This document shows positions 16,429 to 25,320 of a DNA stretch of 64,000 nt, piece by piece. The notes under the pieces were generated by a model. That model searched no databases, was not told where the DNA came from, and saw only the letters and a program-made list of their open reading frames with translations. The position numbers were made by a program, and so were the translations under genes. Positions within the stretch are counted from its first letter, which is position 1. Each line of letters begins with the position of its first letter. This stretch comes from Halarcobacter ebronensis. GTDB taxonomy: Bacteria > Campylobacterota > Campylobacteria > Campylobacterales > Arcobacteraceae. Location of the stretch: the NCBI RefSeq assembly GCF_013201825.1, contig NZ_CP053836.1, positions 1,674,001 to 1,738,000 of the forward strand, written 5' to 3'.

Positions 16429-17097
16429 CTATTTTGGTTCATAAAAATCTATAAAAAGAGTCATATATTTATCTACACTCTTCTTTTTATAATCCAACAC
16501 CTGTTCCCCTTGGAAATTTAAATTTTCAAAGGTATAAATTGAGTTTTTTTCTTTTACTTTTTCTGTATTCATACCAATTTTTGGTCTCATATAAACAGTT
16601 GTAAAAGGTACTTTACTTTTATGTAGAGGTCTTATTAAAAAACTACTATCTCCAACACATAAAGGCTTTTTAACTTTTGCAGAAGCACTTGAAAAAGAGG
16701 TTACTCCAGGAATCACCTCACACTTTTCATAAACTTCATTTTTTTGCTCTTTTATTATATCAAGCAGATAATAAACTGTACTATAAACAGCACTATCTCC
16801 TAAAGTAACAAAAGAGAGTTTTTCATAAGATTCAAAAGAGTCTAAAATAGTATCAACTTGTCTTTGCCAATCCTCTTGTTTAAACTTCATTGGCGTATAC
16901 ATAGGAATTATTGGTTTATCAAAACCAAACTCTTCCATAAGCTCTTTTACAATTTTATAAGTCATAGATTTTTCAAAACTATTATTTGTACTCTTTGTCG
17001 GAATACATATAGCATCTGAATCTTTTAATGCTTTTAGTGCCTTTATGGTAATTAGTTCATGATCCCCAGGGCCTAGTGAAACCATATATAATTTCAT
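16429..17097 (-). CDS. cbiL: Precorrin-2 / cobalt-precorrin-2 C20-methyltransferase
   Basis: A 222-residue SAM-dependent tetrapyrrole methylase. It begins with MVSLGPGDHELITIKALK, the glycine-rich family start, and contains VTLGDSAVYST and EVIPGVTSFSSASA, which form the SAM pocket. The start has a GGAGAG ribosome site just upstream. It adds the C20 methyl to cobalt-factor II made by CbiK, whose gene is next upstream (8 bp). Confidence 0.92.
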   Translation of the reverse strand: MKLYMVSLGPGDHELITIKALKALKDSDAICIPTKSTNNSFEKSMTYKIVKELMEEFGFDKPIIPMYTPMKFKQEDWQRQVDTILDSFESYEKLSFVTLGDSAVYSTVYYLLDIIKEQKNEVYEKCEVIPGVTSFSSASAKVKKPLCVGDSSFLIRPLHKSKVPFTTVYMRPKIGMNTEKVKEKNSIYTFENLNFQGEQVLDYKKKSVDKYMTLFIDFYEPK

Positions 17098-17105
17098 CTA
17101 CTCTC

Positions 17106-17948
17106 CTAATAGGTCATAGTCTTATGACTAATACCAAGCATTTTAAAAGATTCTTTAATATTATTTATAATAATCTCACTAGTTTTTGGAAACTCTAAAA
17201 GATTAAAGTTCTCACCTTGTGTTATAGATTCTACAATTGAAGATTCAAAACAATCTTCTAAATCCTCTTTTATTTCAAACATATCTTTTATGTAATGATT
17301 TCCACTAACTAATAGTAAAGGAACAACTTGAACTTTTTTATAACCTTTAGCTTTTATCTCTCTTTTTATTGAGTCATTAATAGCAAAATATGGGAAAGCA
17401 CCCTCTAAAGAGCATGAAAAGTTTCTCGCATCTAAAGTTTTTAAAAGCTCTTTTGTATAAGAGATTGACTCTATCCCTATAGTATTTAGTTTGGGCGTTC
17501 CATGTATAATATATAAATTTGCAGTATCTTCTTTACTAACTTTTTCATTTAACTCTTTTAAATATTCCGTTGTATCTTTTGCAGTAGTTAAAATGGCATT
17601 TGTAATACCAATATTAGCCAATGAAAAAATTTTGAAACCATCTACAATTTTTTTTAAAAACTCATGTTCATCAGTGGGATAGATATTTACAGAAACAACC
17701 ACCACATGTTTAAAACCTAACATATCGACATCAGCTAAAGTTTGAGGAAGATTTTTATAAATCTCTTTTTTCTTTTTCTTTAAAAGTTTTATTACCATTC
17801 TTGAAGAAAAAGAGGTAAATACCTCACAATCGGGATACTCCTCTTTTACTTTTTCTTCTAAATCAAGATATTTTTGTTGTTCAATTACTGAACCAAAACA
17901 AGCAAGAACAATAGCTCTTTTTCTATTATAGTGTCTATATCTTTTCAT
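17106..17948 (-). CDS. cbiK: Sirohydrochlorin cobaltochelatase (CbiK)
   Basis: A 280-residue class II chelatase that inserts Co2+ into sirohydrochlorin, the committing step of the early-cobalt pathway. Histidines matching the metal-binding pair are visible in IIHGTP (His149) and SGNHYIKDM (His218). The length fits CbiK and not the short CbiX-S. No signal peptide is present, so it is cytosolic. It is coupled to the cobalt permease gene cbiM (1 bp overlap), which links uptake to insertion. Confidence 0.9.
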   Translation of the reverse strand: MKRYRHYNRKRAIVLACFGSVIEQQKYLDLEEKVKEEYPDCEVFTSFSSRMVIKLLKKKKKEIYKNLPQTLADVDMLGFKHVVVVSVNIYPTDEHEFLKKIVDGFKIFSLANIGITNAILTTAKDTTEYLKELNEKVSKEDTANLYIIHGTPKLNTIGIESISYTKELLKTLDARNFSCSLEGAFPYFAINDSIKREIKAKGYKKVQVVPLLLVSGNHYIKDMFEIKEDLEDCFESSIVESITQGENFNLLEFPKTSEIIINNIKESFKMLGISHKTMTY

Positions 17949-18628
17949 TATTTTGCGCTATTATAAAGTCTAGCTTCCACATATGAACTTGATTTTAAAC
18001 TATTTAAGGTTTTTGCTCCTGCAAGTACAGCTAAATCAATGAAAGGTTCAAGTATTACTACACTCATATATGCAACACCAAAACTAAATACCTCACTCAA
18101 ATTTTCTGTACCAAAACCTTGACCATATAGTGCCCAAAAAGCAACCCAAGTTACAATTCCACCTTGATACATTAAAGATAGTTTTAAAGCAGCAACATAT
18201 TTAATATCTTTATAAGCAATATCTTTTGGAATAATCTTTGAAGCAACATAAGACATTGCAAAAAGTGGCATTAAAAGAGTAGTTACATTAATTCCATATT
18301 GAGGTAAATCAAAAGGGGCAAAAAATAGACCTTGAATCAATAACCCAAGAGCCAATCCAAAAGCAGCTGAAGAAGCACCAAAAATTAAAAACAGTGTAGT
18401 TCCCAAAATCAAATGAACTTCTGAAACTCCAACAGGATGATGAGGTAAAACTTCAAAAAAGAAAAATACTAAAATTGTTGAGATTAGAGTTTTTACAGCA
18501 AATGGTAAAACACCAGAATCTTTAATATTTTCATATGCCAACTTTGCAGCAACAGAGAATGAAACTGCAGCAGTTCCATAACTTAAAACCATTTTTGCGC
18601 CTTGCACAACACCAGCTTCTATATGCAT
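17948..18628 (-). CDS. cbiM: CbiM-like cobalt/nickel ECF permease, standalone
   Basis: A 226-residue membrane protein with about six helices. It starts with Met-His (MHIEAGVVQGAKMVLSYG), matching the N-terminal His2 metal site of CbiM/NikM substrate-binding components. The AGVV form differs from the classical MHIxxGxLP start. No CbiN, CbiQ or CbiO gene is near, so it is a solo S component or uses energising subunits from elsewhere. An AAAGGA ribosome site supports the ATG. It is the first recognised gene of the minus-strand cobalamin arm. Confidence 0.8.
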   Translation of the reverse strand: MHIEAGVVQGAKMVLSYGTAAVSFSVAAKLAYENIKDSGVLPFAVKTLISTILVFFFFEVLPHHPVGVSEVHLILGTTLFLIFGASSAAFGLALGLLIQGLFFAPFDLPQYGINVTTLLMPLFAMSYVASKIIPKDIAYKDIKYVAALKLSLMYQGGIVTWVAFWALYGQGFGTENLSEVFSFGVAYMSVVILEPFIDLAVLAGAKTLNSLKSSSYVEARLYNSAK

Positions 18629-18685
18629 GGTAGTCCTTTATAGTATGATATATTTATAAATAAATATTTGTGTGTAAAATGTTGA

Positions 18686-18874
18686 TTATTTTGTTAAAAA
18701 AATTGAAGTTTCTAAAATAAAAGGGGGATCTAAAGAGTTTATTTCATTTTCATAAGCTCTTTTGTGGTATAAATTGTTGTTGATTTCTACATTACATAAT
18801 TTATTCATTGTCGAATACATTGCAATTATTGACAATTTAAAGTAACGTTTGTTATACCCTCGAAGATTTCTCAT
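18686..18874 (-). CDS. Possible 62-aa ORF upstream of cbiM (doubtful)
   Basis: An open frame of 62 codons starts MRNLRGYNKRYFKL and ends SIFLTK, 57 bp before cbiM on the same strand. There is no convincing ribosome site, and I recognise no family. It covers most of the 285-bp divergent region between cbiM and cbiA, so it could equally be leader DNA. It is listed because another small gene sits in the same relative place upstream of btuB. Confidence 0.22.
   Translation of the reverse strand: MRNLRGYNKRYFKLSIIAMYSTMNKLCNVEINNNLYHKRAYENEINSLDPPFILETSIFLTK
18807..18836. repeat. Inverted repeat ATTGTC-N18-GACAAT between cbiM and cbiA
   Basis: Perfect six-base arms with an 18-base spacer lie in the divergent promoter region of the two cobalamin arms. 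The spacing is in the range used by metal-responsive dimer or tetramer regulators such as NikR, but the arm sequence does not match a motif I know. I see no cobalamin riboswitch B12 box in this region. Confidence 0.3.
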
Positions 18875-18913
18875 AGCAAAATTTTAGCTAAAGAAAATTA
18901 TAAAGAGGTAAAA

Positions 18914-20182
18914 GTGAAAGCAATTTTAATATCTTCTATTGCATCAAATCAAGGTAAAACACTATTTACAACCGCATTATTAAATCACTATAAAACTAGT
19001 GTAAGACCTTTTAAAATAGGTCCAGATTTTATAGACCCCCAATTTCATCATGCAATTTGTAATACAAACTCAATAAACTTAGACTCTTTTATAATGAATA
19101 AAAATCAAGTTAAATGGATATTTGATAACTACTCTGACAAAGATATCTCTATTTTAGAGGGAGTAATGGGCTTTTATGATGGGATGGACAAAGGGTGCTC
19201 TTCTTATGATATTGGAAAACTTTTAAATATACCTTCAATTTTACTTCTTGATGCAAGTGGTTCTTATATAACTATTAGTGCAGTATTAAAAGGTCTTAAA
19301 ACCTATAGAGATGATAATACAATAAAAGCAGTTGTATTAAACAAAGTCTCTTCAAATATGCACTTTGAACTTATTAAAAACCAAATTTTAAAAGATTTTG
19401 ATGACATTGAAGTTTTAGGTTGGATAAAAAAAGATTTAAAAAGCTTAGAACATACCCATTTAGGACTTGATTTAGCACAAAAAAATGATAAAGAATTAAA
19501 AGATTTAACTATAGAAGTTTTAGAAAATATTGATTTAGAAAGACTTGAAAAGCTTGCAAACTATAAGAGAGAGAATATAAATGAATATCCCTTTTCGGAT
19601 TTTAAAAAAGTAGATAAAAAAGTCTCTATTGTTTATGATGAAAATTTCTCTTTTTTATATTATGATAATTTAGTTTTTCTAAAAGAGCTGTTTTCAAAAG
19701 TAGAACTTGTAAACCCTACAAAAGATGAAACAATTTCAAATGATACCCATTTGGTTTTAATTCCTGGCGGATACGTGGAGACAGAGAAGAGTTATAACAA
19801 AATAAAAGATTCAAACAATTTTAAAAACTCTTTAATAAACCACGCAAATAAAAATAAACATATATATGCAGAGTGTGCCGGACTTTTATATTTAGCCAAA
19901 TGTGTTGATGATAAAAAAATGAGTGGAATTTTGGATGTTGAATTTACTCTTACACCAAAAAGAGTAAGACTTGGCTACTACTATAGCCAAACAGGACTAA
20001 AAGGTCATGCCTTTCACTATACAAAACCACTTGATACAAAAAATGCAATTGATATATTAAGTAAAAAAGAGAACTCAAAAGGAGAGTTAGGAGCTTGGAG
20101 AAAAAACAATGTCTATGGAACTTATTTACATACAATGTTTAGAAATAATATAAAAATATTAAAGGATTACTTTGGAATTTAA
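18914..20182 (+). CDS. cbiA: Cobyrinate a,c-diamide synthase (CbiA)
   Basis: A 422-residue glutamine-dependent amidotransferase that amidates the a and c acetate groups of cobyrinic acid. The start is GTG behind AAAGAGGT. The N-terminal ATPase has SSIASNQGKTLFT and RPFKIGPDFIDPQFH, the CbiA hallmark. The C-terminal glutaminase has the nucleophile in YAECAGLLYLAK and a His in the GTYLHTMF segment. It opens the plus-strand ring-building arm and overlaps cbiC by 11 bp. Confidence 0.93.
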   Translation: MKAILISSIASNQGKTLFTTALLNHYKTSVRPFKIGPDFIDPQFHHAICNTNSINLDSFIMNKNQVKWIFDNYSDKDISILEGVMGFYDGMDKGCSSYDIGKLLNIPSILLLDASGSYITISAVLKGLKTYRDDNTIKAVVLNKVSSNMHFELIKNQILKDFDDIEVLGWIKKDLKSLEHTHLGLDLAQKNDKELKDLTIEVLENIDLERLEKLANYKRENINEYPFSDFKKVDKKVSIVYDENFSFLYYDNLVFLKELFSKVELVNPTKDETISNDTHLVLIPGGYVETEKSYNKIKDSNNFKNSLINHANKNKHIYAECAGLLYLAKCVDDKKMSGILDVEFTLTPKRVRLGYYYSQTGLKGHAFHYTKPLDTKNAIDILSKKENSKGELGAWRKNNVYGTYLHTMFRNNIKILKDYFGI

Positions 20183-20882
20183 AATAGAACAACCACCAAT
20201 AAATATTGGTGCAGATATCTCAAATAGATCTTTTGAAATCATTAATGATGAGTTAAAAGAGTATGAAAAAATAAAAGAGTTTGATGAAGAACAAAAAGAG
20301 GTAATAACTAGACTGATTCATACAACAACTTGTTTTGATGAGGTATTAAACAATATCTACTTTTCAAAAGATGCCATTAAAAAAGTACAAAACCTACTTT
20401 TAAACAAAGCAAAAATTATTGTTGATGTAAATATGATAAAAGTTGGACTTAGCGATTTTTATCTAAAAAAATATGACAATGAAGTAGTTTGTTATATAAA
20501 TGAACCCTTTACTTATGAGATGGCTGATAAAAATAAAACTACAAGAAGCTATGCAGCAGTTGTTGAAGCAATAAAAAGGCACAAAGATGAACCTTTGGTT
20601 TTAGCTTGTGGAAATGCACCAACGTTTATTTATGCGGCAATAAACACGTTGCTTGAGCAAAAAGTAAATTTAAACAATGTTGCACTTTTACTTTTTCCTG
20701 TTGGTTTTGTAAATGTGATTGAATCAAAAGCCTATGGAAAAAGATTTTGCAATAGCTTTGATGTTGCAGGAGTTATTATGGAGGGAAGATTCGGAAGTTC
20801 AACTATGGCTGTTGCAACACTTCATGCTATTTATAAACTAATCAAAGATTATGATAAAGATGAGAAATATAATGGAAGATAA
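20172..20882 (+). CDS. cbiC: Precorrin-8X / cobalt-precorrin-8 methylmutase (CbiC)
   Basis: A 236-residue enzyme that moves the C11 methyl group to C12. It has the SNRSFEII-type opening (ADISNRSFEI), FIHTTTCFD-like RLIHTTTCFDE with the catalytic His, and the ALACGNAPTF-like VLACGNAPTFIYA segment. The start is TTG inside the end of cbiA. It is about 25 residues longer than typical CbiC at its N-terminus, which is common in this phylum. Confidence 0.92.
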   Translation: MEFKIEQPPINIGADISNRSFEIINDELKEYEKIKEFDEEQKEVITRLIHTTTCFDEVLNNIYFSKDAIKKVQNLLLNKAKIIVDVNMIKVGLSDFYLKKYDNEVVCYINEPFTYEMADKNKTTRSYAAVVEAIKRHKDEPLVLACGNAPTFIYAAINTLLEQKVNLNNVALLLFPVGFVNVIESKAYGKRFCNSFDVAGVIMEGRFGSSTMAVATLHAIYKLIKDYDKDEKYNGR

Positions 20883-21339
20883 AAAAGAGAAACTCTACAA
20901 CACAATGGGAAGTGAAATTGCAGATGGTTTTACTTGCAAACCAAAAAACTTTGATGCAAACAAACCAATTATGCACCTAAAAACACAACTTTTTATATGT
21001 ACAGATGAGAGATGTGGAAAAGCACACAAAGATAAAGATATAGCTGCAACACTAAGAGAGCTTATAAAAGAGGTAAACCTTTCAAAGGGTGAAGATAGAA
21101 TCAAAGTTGTAAGAACAGGCTGTTTTGGAGCTTGCAGATTTAGAAGTGTTGCAAATATTTATGAAAATACAAAAGTTAACGGAAATCTAAATAACAATGG
21201 AATTTGGCTTAAAAACATCCATCAATACGACAAAGAGAAATGGAAAAGACTATTTATAGCTTTAAAAGAGAATAGAAGTATTGATGAACTTGAAGAGTTC
21301 AAACAAGTACCAATGAGTGACCCAAGTTTTTATAAATAA
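20872..21339 (+). CDS. 2Fe-2S thioredoxin-like ferredoxin of the cobalamin operon
   Basis: About 155 residues. An ATG at 20872 is chosen, though an in-frame ATG at 20851 is possible. The centre holds a thioredoxin-fold 2Fe-2S ferredoxin domain: FICTDERCGKAHK, then RTGCFGACRFRSVANIY, giving C-x4-C...C-x3-C ligands. It is locked between cbiC (11 bp overlap) and cbiD (1 bp overlap), so a role in corrin synthesis is likely. Candidate jobs are supplying electrons for reduction of the macrocycle, a step with no CbiJ here, or for cobalt reduction before adenosylation. Neither has been shown. Confidence 0.75.
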   Translation: MEDKKEKLYNTMGSEIADGFTCKPKNFDANKPIMHLKTQLFICTDERCGKAHKDKDIAATLRELIKEVNLSKGEDRIKVVRTGCFGACRFRSVANIYENTKVNGNLNNNGIWLKNIHQYDKEKWKRLFIALKENRSIDELEEFKQVPMSDPSFYK

Positions 21340-22361
21340 TGGAACAAAAAATATTAAGAAAAGGCTACACAACAGGAGCTCACACCTTTGCATCTTTTAG
21401 ATCTGCTTTAGACACTCTTTTGGCTACAAATGAAGCTTGTATTACTAAAACAGAAAAAATAGATAATGATGATTTAGATGTTACAAAAGGTTGTGAGATA
21501 ATTGTTGCTTTAGACTTTTGCCAAAAAGAGTTTCAACTAAACCCAACTTCTCAAAAACCACACTATTTTGAGTACCAAACAAATAGTTTAGAGATTTTTG
21601 CTGGTTTAGGAGTGGGAGTTGTAACCAAAAGAGGTTTAAAAATTGCTCCGCCCTATCCTGCTATAAATCCAGCTCCATTAAATGCAATAAATGAGTATTT
21701 TAAGATAAGAACTAAAGAAAAACAAAACTTACATCTAAAATGTTGTGTAAGTGTTACAGATGGAGAAAATATTGCAAAACAGACTGCAAATTCAAAAGTT
21801 GGTGTATTAGGTGGTATTTCTATACTTGGAACAACAGGAATAGTTAAACCTATCTCAAGTTCAGCATATATTGATTCAGTTAAAATAGAGATAGAGTTTG
21901 CCATACAAAATGAGTATGAAACTATCTACTTTACCCTTGGAAACTCTGCTTTTCAAGTTGCATGTTCAAAAGCCTCTTCTGAAGCAGTTATTGAAATAGG
22001 TAACTTTGTTTATGACTCAATTGAACTTGCAACAAAACTAAAAGCAAAAGAGGTAATCTTTTTATGTGGGATAGGAAAAATGACAAAGGTTTACCAAGGT
22101 TTTAAAAATACCCATAATAGATTTGGAGTAATAGATTTTAAAAAACTTCAAGAGGATATAGAAGAAAATCTTGGTTACAAAGTTGATATTGAGGAAACCT
22201 TAACAGTAAAAGGAATCTCGCAGGAGCTTGAAAAAGTTGGATTATTGGAAGATTTTTATAAAATGATTGCAATAAAAGCAAACAAACAGATAAAACAGTG
22301 GTTTGAAACTTCAAATGTTAAAGCCATAATATTAGAACAAAAAGAGGTTTTAGGATGGTAA
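21339..22361 (+). CDS. cbiD: Cobalt-precorrin-5B C1-methyltransferase (CbiD)
   Basis: A 340-residue SAM-dependent methyltransferase of the anaerobic pathway. The opening LRKGYTTGAHTFASFRSAL is the CbiD signature. GVGVVTKRGL, the later VGVLGGISILGTTGIVKP, and FLCGIGKMTKVYQG are all family segments. CbiD occurs only in the early-cobalt route, so its presence settles which route this organism uses. It overlaps cbiET by 7 bp. Confidence 0.94.
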   Translation: MEQKILRKGYTTGAHTFASFRSALDTLLATNEACITKTEKIDNDDLDVTKGCEIIVALDFCQKEFQLNPTSQKPHYFEYQTNSLEIFAGLGVGVVTKRGLKIAPPYPAINPAPLNAINEYFKIRTKEKQNLHLKCCVSVTDGENIAKQTANSKVGVLGGISILGTTGIVKPISSSAYIDSVKIEIEFAIQNEYETIYFTLGNSAFQVACSKASSEAVIEIGNFVYDSIELATKLKAKEVIFLCGIGKMTKVYQGFKNTHNRFGVIDFKKLQEDIEENLGYKVDIEETLTVKGISQELEKVGLLEDFYKMIAIKANKQIKQWFETSNVKAIILEQKEVLGW

Positions 22362-23551
22362 CAATAGCTGGAAATGGAATGGGAGATTACAACTTTTCAA
22401 ATCTTGATTTTGATATTTCAAAATTTGATAAAATCATTTGTGACCCAAACTTTCTCACAGAGAGTGCAGAGCACAAGAAAGAAGAAACTAAAAATATATT
22501 AAAACTAAAATATAAAGAGGCAAAAGAGTATCTTTTAGAAAACTATGAGAAAGAGGAGATTTTGTATGTGGTAACAGGTTCTCCACTATTTTTTAGTGCA
22601 GGAACTATTATTGCAAAAAACTTGCCAAAGAGTAGTGTAAAAATCATAAATAATACCTCTTCAAAAAACTATCTGCTTGAAAGAGTATTTATCTCTGAGC
22701 TTGAAGTTGATTGTGTCTCTTTACATGGAAGAATTGAACTTGATTTAAAAAACTTTTTACAAAATAGATACACTTTTGTACTTTGTGATAAAGAGAGTAT
22801 AAAAAGATTAAAAGAGAAACTTTTTTATTTTGAAAGTAGTGATATTACTACAACCCTTGGATATAAATTAGGTTTTATTGATGAAAGAATAGAAGAGATT
22901 GATTTATTAAACTTTGATGAAAATAGTATTGATATTACAGCGCCTTATGTTTTACTTATAAAAAGGAATTTTGAAAATAGTAGTACCATAAGTGAAGATT
23001 GTGAATTTGAAACTGAGAGAGGAATGATTACTAAAAAGTATAAACGAGCTCTTTCTTTACAAAATCTTGATTTGGAGCCAAATCAGCTTTTATGGGATAT
23101 TGGTGCTGGAAGTGGAAGTTGTGCCATTGAAGCATATAAAAGATACAAAGTAAAAACAACACTTTTTGAAAAAAATGAGACAAGAGTTGAGTTTATAAAA
23201 GAGAATCTAAAAAAACATCATGTGGTAGAAACTAAACTTTTTGTAGGAGAAGCACAAGAGTTTTTTGATAAACTACAAGAGATTCCACAAAGGATTTTTT
23301 TGGGTGGTGGAGGAGTTGAAGTTATAAAACAACTACCTAAGCTATATAAAAAGTTGGATAATAGAGGAATAATACTAATAAATGCCATAACTTTAAAACA
23401 TCTAAACTTGATGTTAACAGTTTTAAATGAGGCAAAAATTGAGTATGAAATTCACTCTATTTCTCTTACCACATATAAAGGTAAACTAGATTTAGTAGAG
23501 CCAGAAAGGCAACTATTTCAAATAAAAATTTATAAAATAGAGGAAGAGTAA
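22355..23551 (+). CDS. cbiET: CbiE-CbiT fusion: precorrin-6Y C5,15-methyltransferase / C12-decarboxylase
   Basis: A 398-residue bifunctional enzyme. Residues 1 to about 200 form a tetrapyrrole methylase (VTIAGNGMGDYNF start, VVTGSPLFFSAGT), the CbiE half that methylates C5. Residues from about 210 form the CbiT half, a class I methyltransferase with the SAM-binding LWDIGAGSGSCAIEA motif, which methylates C15 and removes the acetate carboxyl. The fusion corresponds to CobL. It shares one base with the next gene, cbiF. Confidence 0.93.
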   Translation: MVTIAGNGMGDYNFSNLDFDISKFDKIICDPNFLTESAEHKKEETKNILKLKYKEAKEYLLENYEKEEILYVVTGSPLFFSAGTIIAKNLPKSSVKIINNTSSKNYLLERVFISELEVDCVSLHGRIELDLKNFLQNRYTFVLCDKESIKRLKEKLFYFESSDITTTLGYKLGFIDERIEEIDLLNFDENSIDITAPYVLLIKRNFENSSTISEDCEFETERGMITKKYKRALSLQNLDLEPNQLLWDIGAGSGSCAIEAYKRYKVKTTLFEKNETRVEFIKENLKKHHVVETKLFVGEAQEFFDKLQEIPQRIFLGGGGVEVIKQLPKLYKKLDNRGIILINAITLKHLNLMLTVLNEAKIEYEIHSISLTTYKGKLDLVEPERQLFQIKIYKIEEE

Positions 23552-24300
23552 TGGTATATTTTATAGGTGCTGGATGTGGAGATCCAGATTTAGTAACAGT
23601 TAAAGCTCAAAAAATACTTCAAAAAGCTGATGCAGTTTTATATACAGGTTCACTAGTTCCAAAAGAGGTATTATCTTGGTGCAAAAAAGATGCAATAATA
23701 GAAGATTCTCAAGAGATGAGATACCCTGAAATATTTGATTTTCTAAAAAAACATAAGAATAAAATTATTGCCAGAGTTCACACAGGAGATCCCTCTTTAT
23801 ACTCAACAATAGCAAAACAGATAGATTTTTTGCAAAAAGAGAAGATTAACTATAAGGTAATTCCAGGAATTACAGCCGCTTTTGGAGCTGCTGCTAGTTT
23901 AGGAATAGAATACACAATTCCAGGAGTGTCTCAAACAATTATCCTTTCAAGATTGGAAGGAAGAACTCCAAATCCTGAAAAACTTGAAAATCTACTTGCT
24001 TGCAGACACTCTTCTTTTGTTTTTTATTTATCAATACAACTTCTAAAAAATCTTAAAAGAAAAGCTTTAGAGATGAGTTATAGTCCAGATACTCCTTGTT
24101 GGGTTGTGGAAAAAGCAACTTGGATGGAAGAGGAGATATATAAAGGAACAATCTCTACAATTGAAGAGCAAGTTCAACATATTAAAGGTGTGGCACTTAT
24201 TCTTTTTGGTGATTTTCTTCATCAAGATGAAAAAGAGGAGTCTCACTTATATGTAAGTCCTTTGGTAAAAGAGCTAGAGAGGTTAAAAAAACAAAAATGA
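23551..24300 (+). CDS. cbiF: Precorrin-4 / cobalt-precorrin-4 C11-methyltransferase
   Basis: A 249-residue SAM-dependent tetrapyrrole methylase. The N-terminus FIGAGCGDPDLVTVKAQKIL, the ADAVLYTGSLVP strand, ARVHTGDPSLYSTIA and KVIPGITAAFGAAASLG are diagnostic of CbiF/CobM. It overlaps cbiG by 4 bp (ATGA type), so the two are probably translationally coupled. Confidence 0.94.
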   Translation: MVYFIGAGCGDPDLVTVKAQKILQKADAVLYTGSLVPKEVLSWCKKDAIIEDSQEMRYPEIFDFLKKHKNKIIARVHTGDPSLYSTIAKQIDFLQKEKINYKVIPGITAAFGAAASLGIEYTIPGVSQTIILSRLEGRTPNPEKLENLLACRHSSFVFYLSIQLLKNLKRKALEMSYSPDTPCWVVEKATWMEEEIYKGTISTIEEQVQHIKGVALILFGDFLHQDEKEESHLYVSPLVKELERLKKQK

Positions 24301-25316
24301 GCAGTAGATTAAATATTGCAATAGTATCAATAAATCAACCAAGTCTAGACTCTGCTTCTAAACTTTTGGAGTATTTAACTGACTTTAATGTGGATATATA
24401 TGGGAAAGAGGATTTAAAACACAATCTAAAAAAATTTCAAAGCTATGAAAAAATTGATACAGTATTAGAAAATGGCTGGAAAAGATATGATGCTATCATT
24501 TGTATTCTTGCAATGGGAATTGTTGTAAGAAAAATTGCTCCTTTGTTAAAAAGTAAAGCAAGTGATCCAGCAATTATAGTAATGAGTATGGATTTGTTAA
24601 AAATTGTACCCCTTTTAAGTGGTCATATTGGTGGAGCAAATGAGTTAAGTGATTTAATAGCTTCAAGAATAGAAGGATGTCTAAACTTTATTTCAACTGC
24701 AACAGATCAGACAAAAACCTTTGCTTTTGATATGTTTGCGAAGAGAAACAATCTAGAGATAGAAAACCTAAAGTGTTTGGCAAAAATCTCAAACTCTTTA
24801 TTAAATAAAAAAGAGATAGAAGTTAAAACTTATGAAAATATTTTTAAAACAATACCTAATAAAACAAATCTAAAAAGAGTAGAGGAACAAAGTTCTGAAC
24901 TATGCGTAAATATAACTCCATTTAAAGATGAAAATTTAACTTTAAAACCTAAAGTATATTTAGGACTTGGTTGTAATAGAGATACAAGTTTAAAAGAGAT
25001 AGAAGAGGCTTTTTTTCTATTTTTAGATAAAAACAACTTAAAAAAAGAGCAGATAGAAAATATAGCTTCATTTGAAGCAAAGAGTGATGAAAAAGGACTA
25101 TTAGAGTTTGCTTTAAAATACAATTTTGATATTAAATTTTTTAAAGAAGAGCAGATAAACTCACTTGAAAGAGAGTTTTCCCCTTCTCAAGCTACAAAGT
25201 TTTTTAATCTAAAAGGAGTAGCTGAACCCTCAGCTATTTTAGTATCAAAATATAGAGAATTAATCCTCAAAAAAGAGGTATATAACAAAAAAATTACAAT
25301 TGCAGGAGCAGTATAA
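24297..25316 (+). CDS. cbiG: Cobalt-precorrin-5A hydrolase (CbiG)
   Basis: A 339-residue enzyme that opens the delta-lactone and releases acetaldehyde. The central region ICILAMGIVVRKIAPLLKSKASDPAIIVM and PLLSGHIGGANELS are typical. The C-terminal domain begins around KVYLGLGCNRDTSLKEIE, the conserved CbiG C-terminal motif. CbiG, like CbiD, belongs to the anaerobic pathway. The stop codon is 4 bp before cbiH. Confidence 0.93.
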   Translation: MSSRLNIAIVSINQPSLDSASKLLEYLTDFNVDIYGKEDLKHNLKKFQSYEKIDTVLENGWKRYDAIICILAMGIVVRKIAPLLKSKASDPAIIVMSMDLLKIVPLLSGHIGGANELSDLIASRIEGCLNFISTATDQTKTFAFDMFAKRNNLEIENLKCLAKISNSLLNKKEIEVKTYENIFKTIPNKTNLKRVEEQSSELCVNITPFKDENLTLKPKVYLGLGCNRDTSLKEIEEAFFLFLDKNNLKKEQIENIASFEAKSDEKGLLEFALKYNFDIKFFKEEQINSLEREFSPSQATKFFNLKGVAEPSAILVSKYRELILKKEVYNKKITIAGAV

Positions 25317-25320
25317 AAAA

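Noticed and set aside
18629-18913. Cobalamin riboswitch before cbiM, cbiA or btuB
   Set aside because: I looked for the conserved B12 box and its GCC-rich core in this region and before btuB (32482-32603), and found neither.
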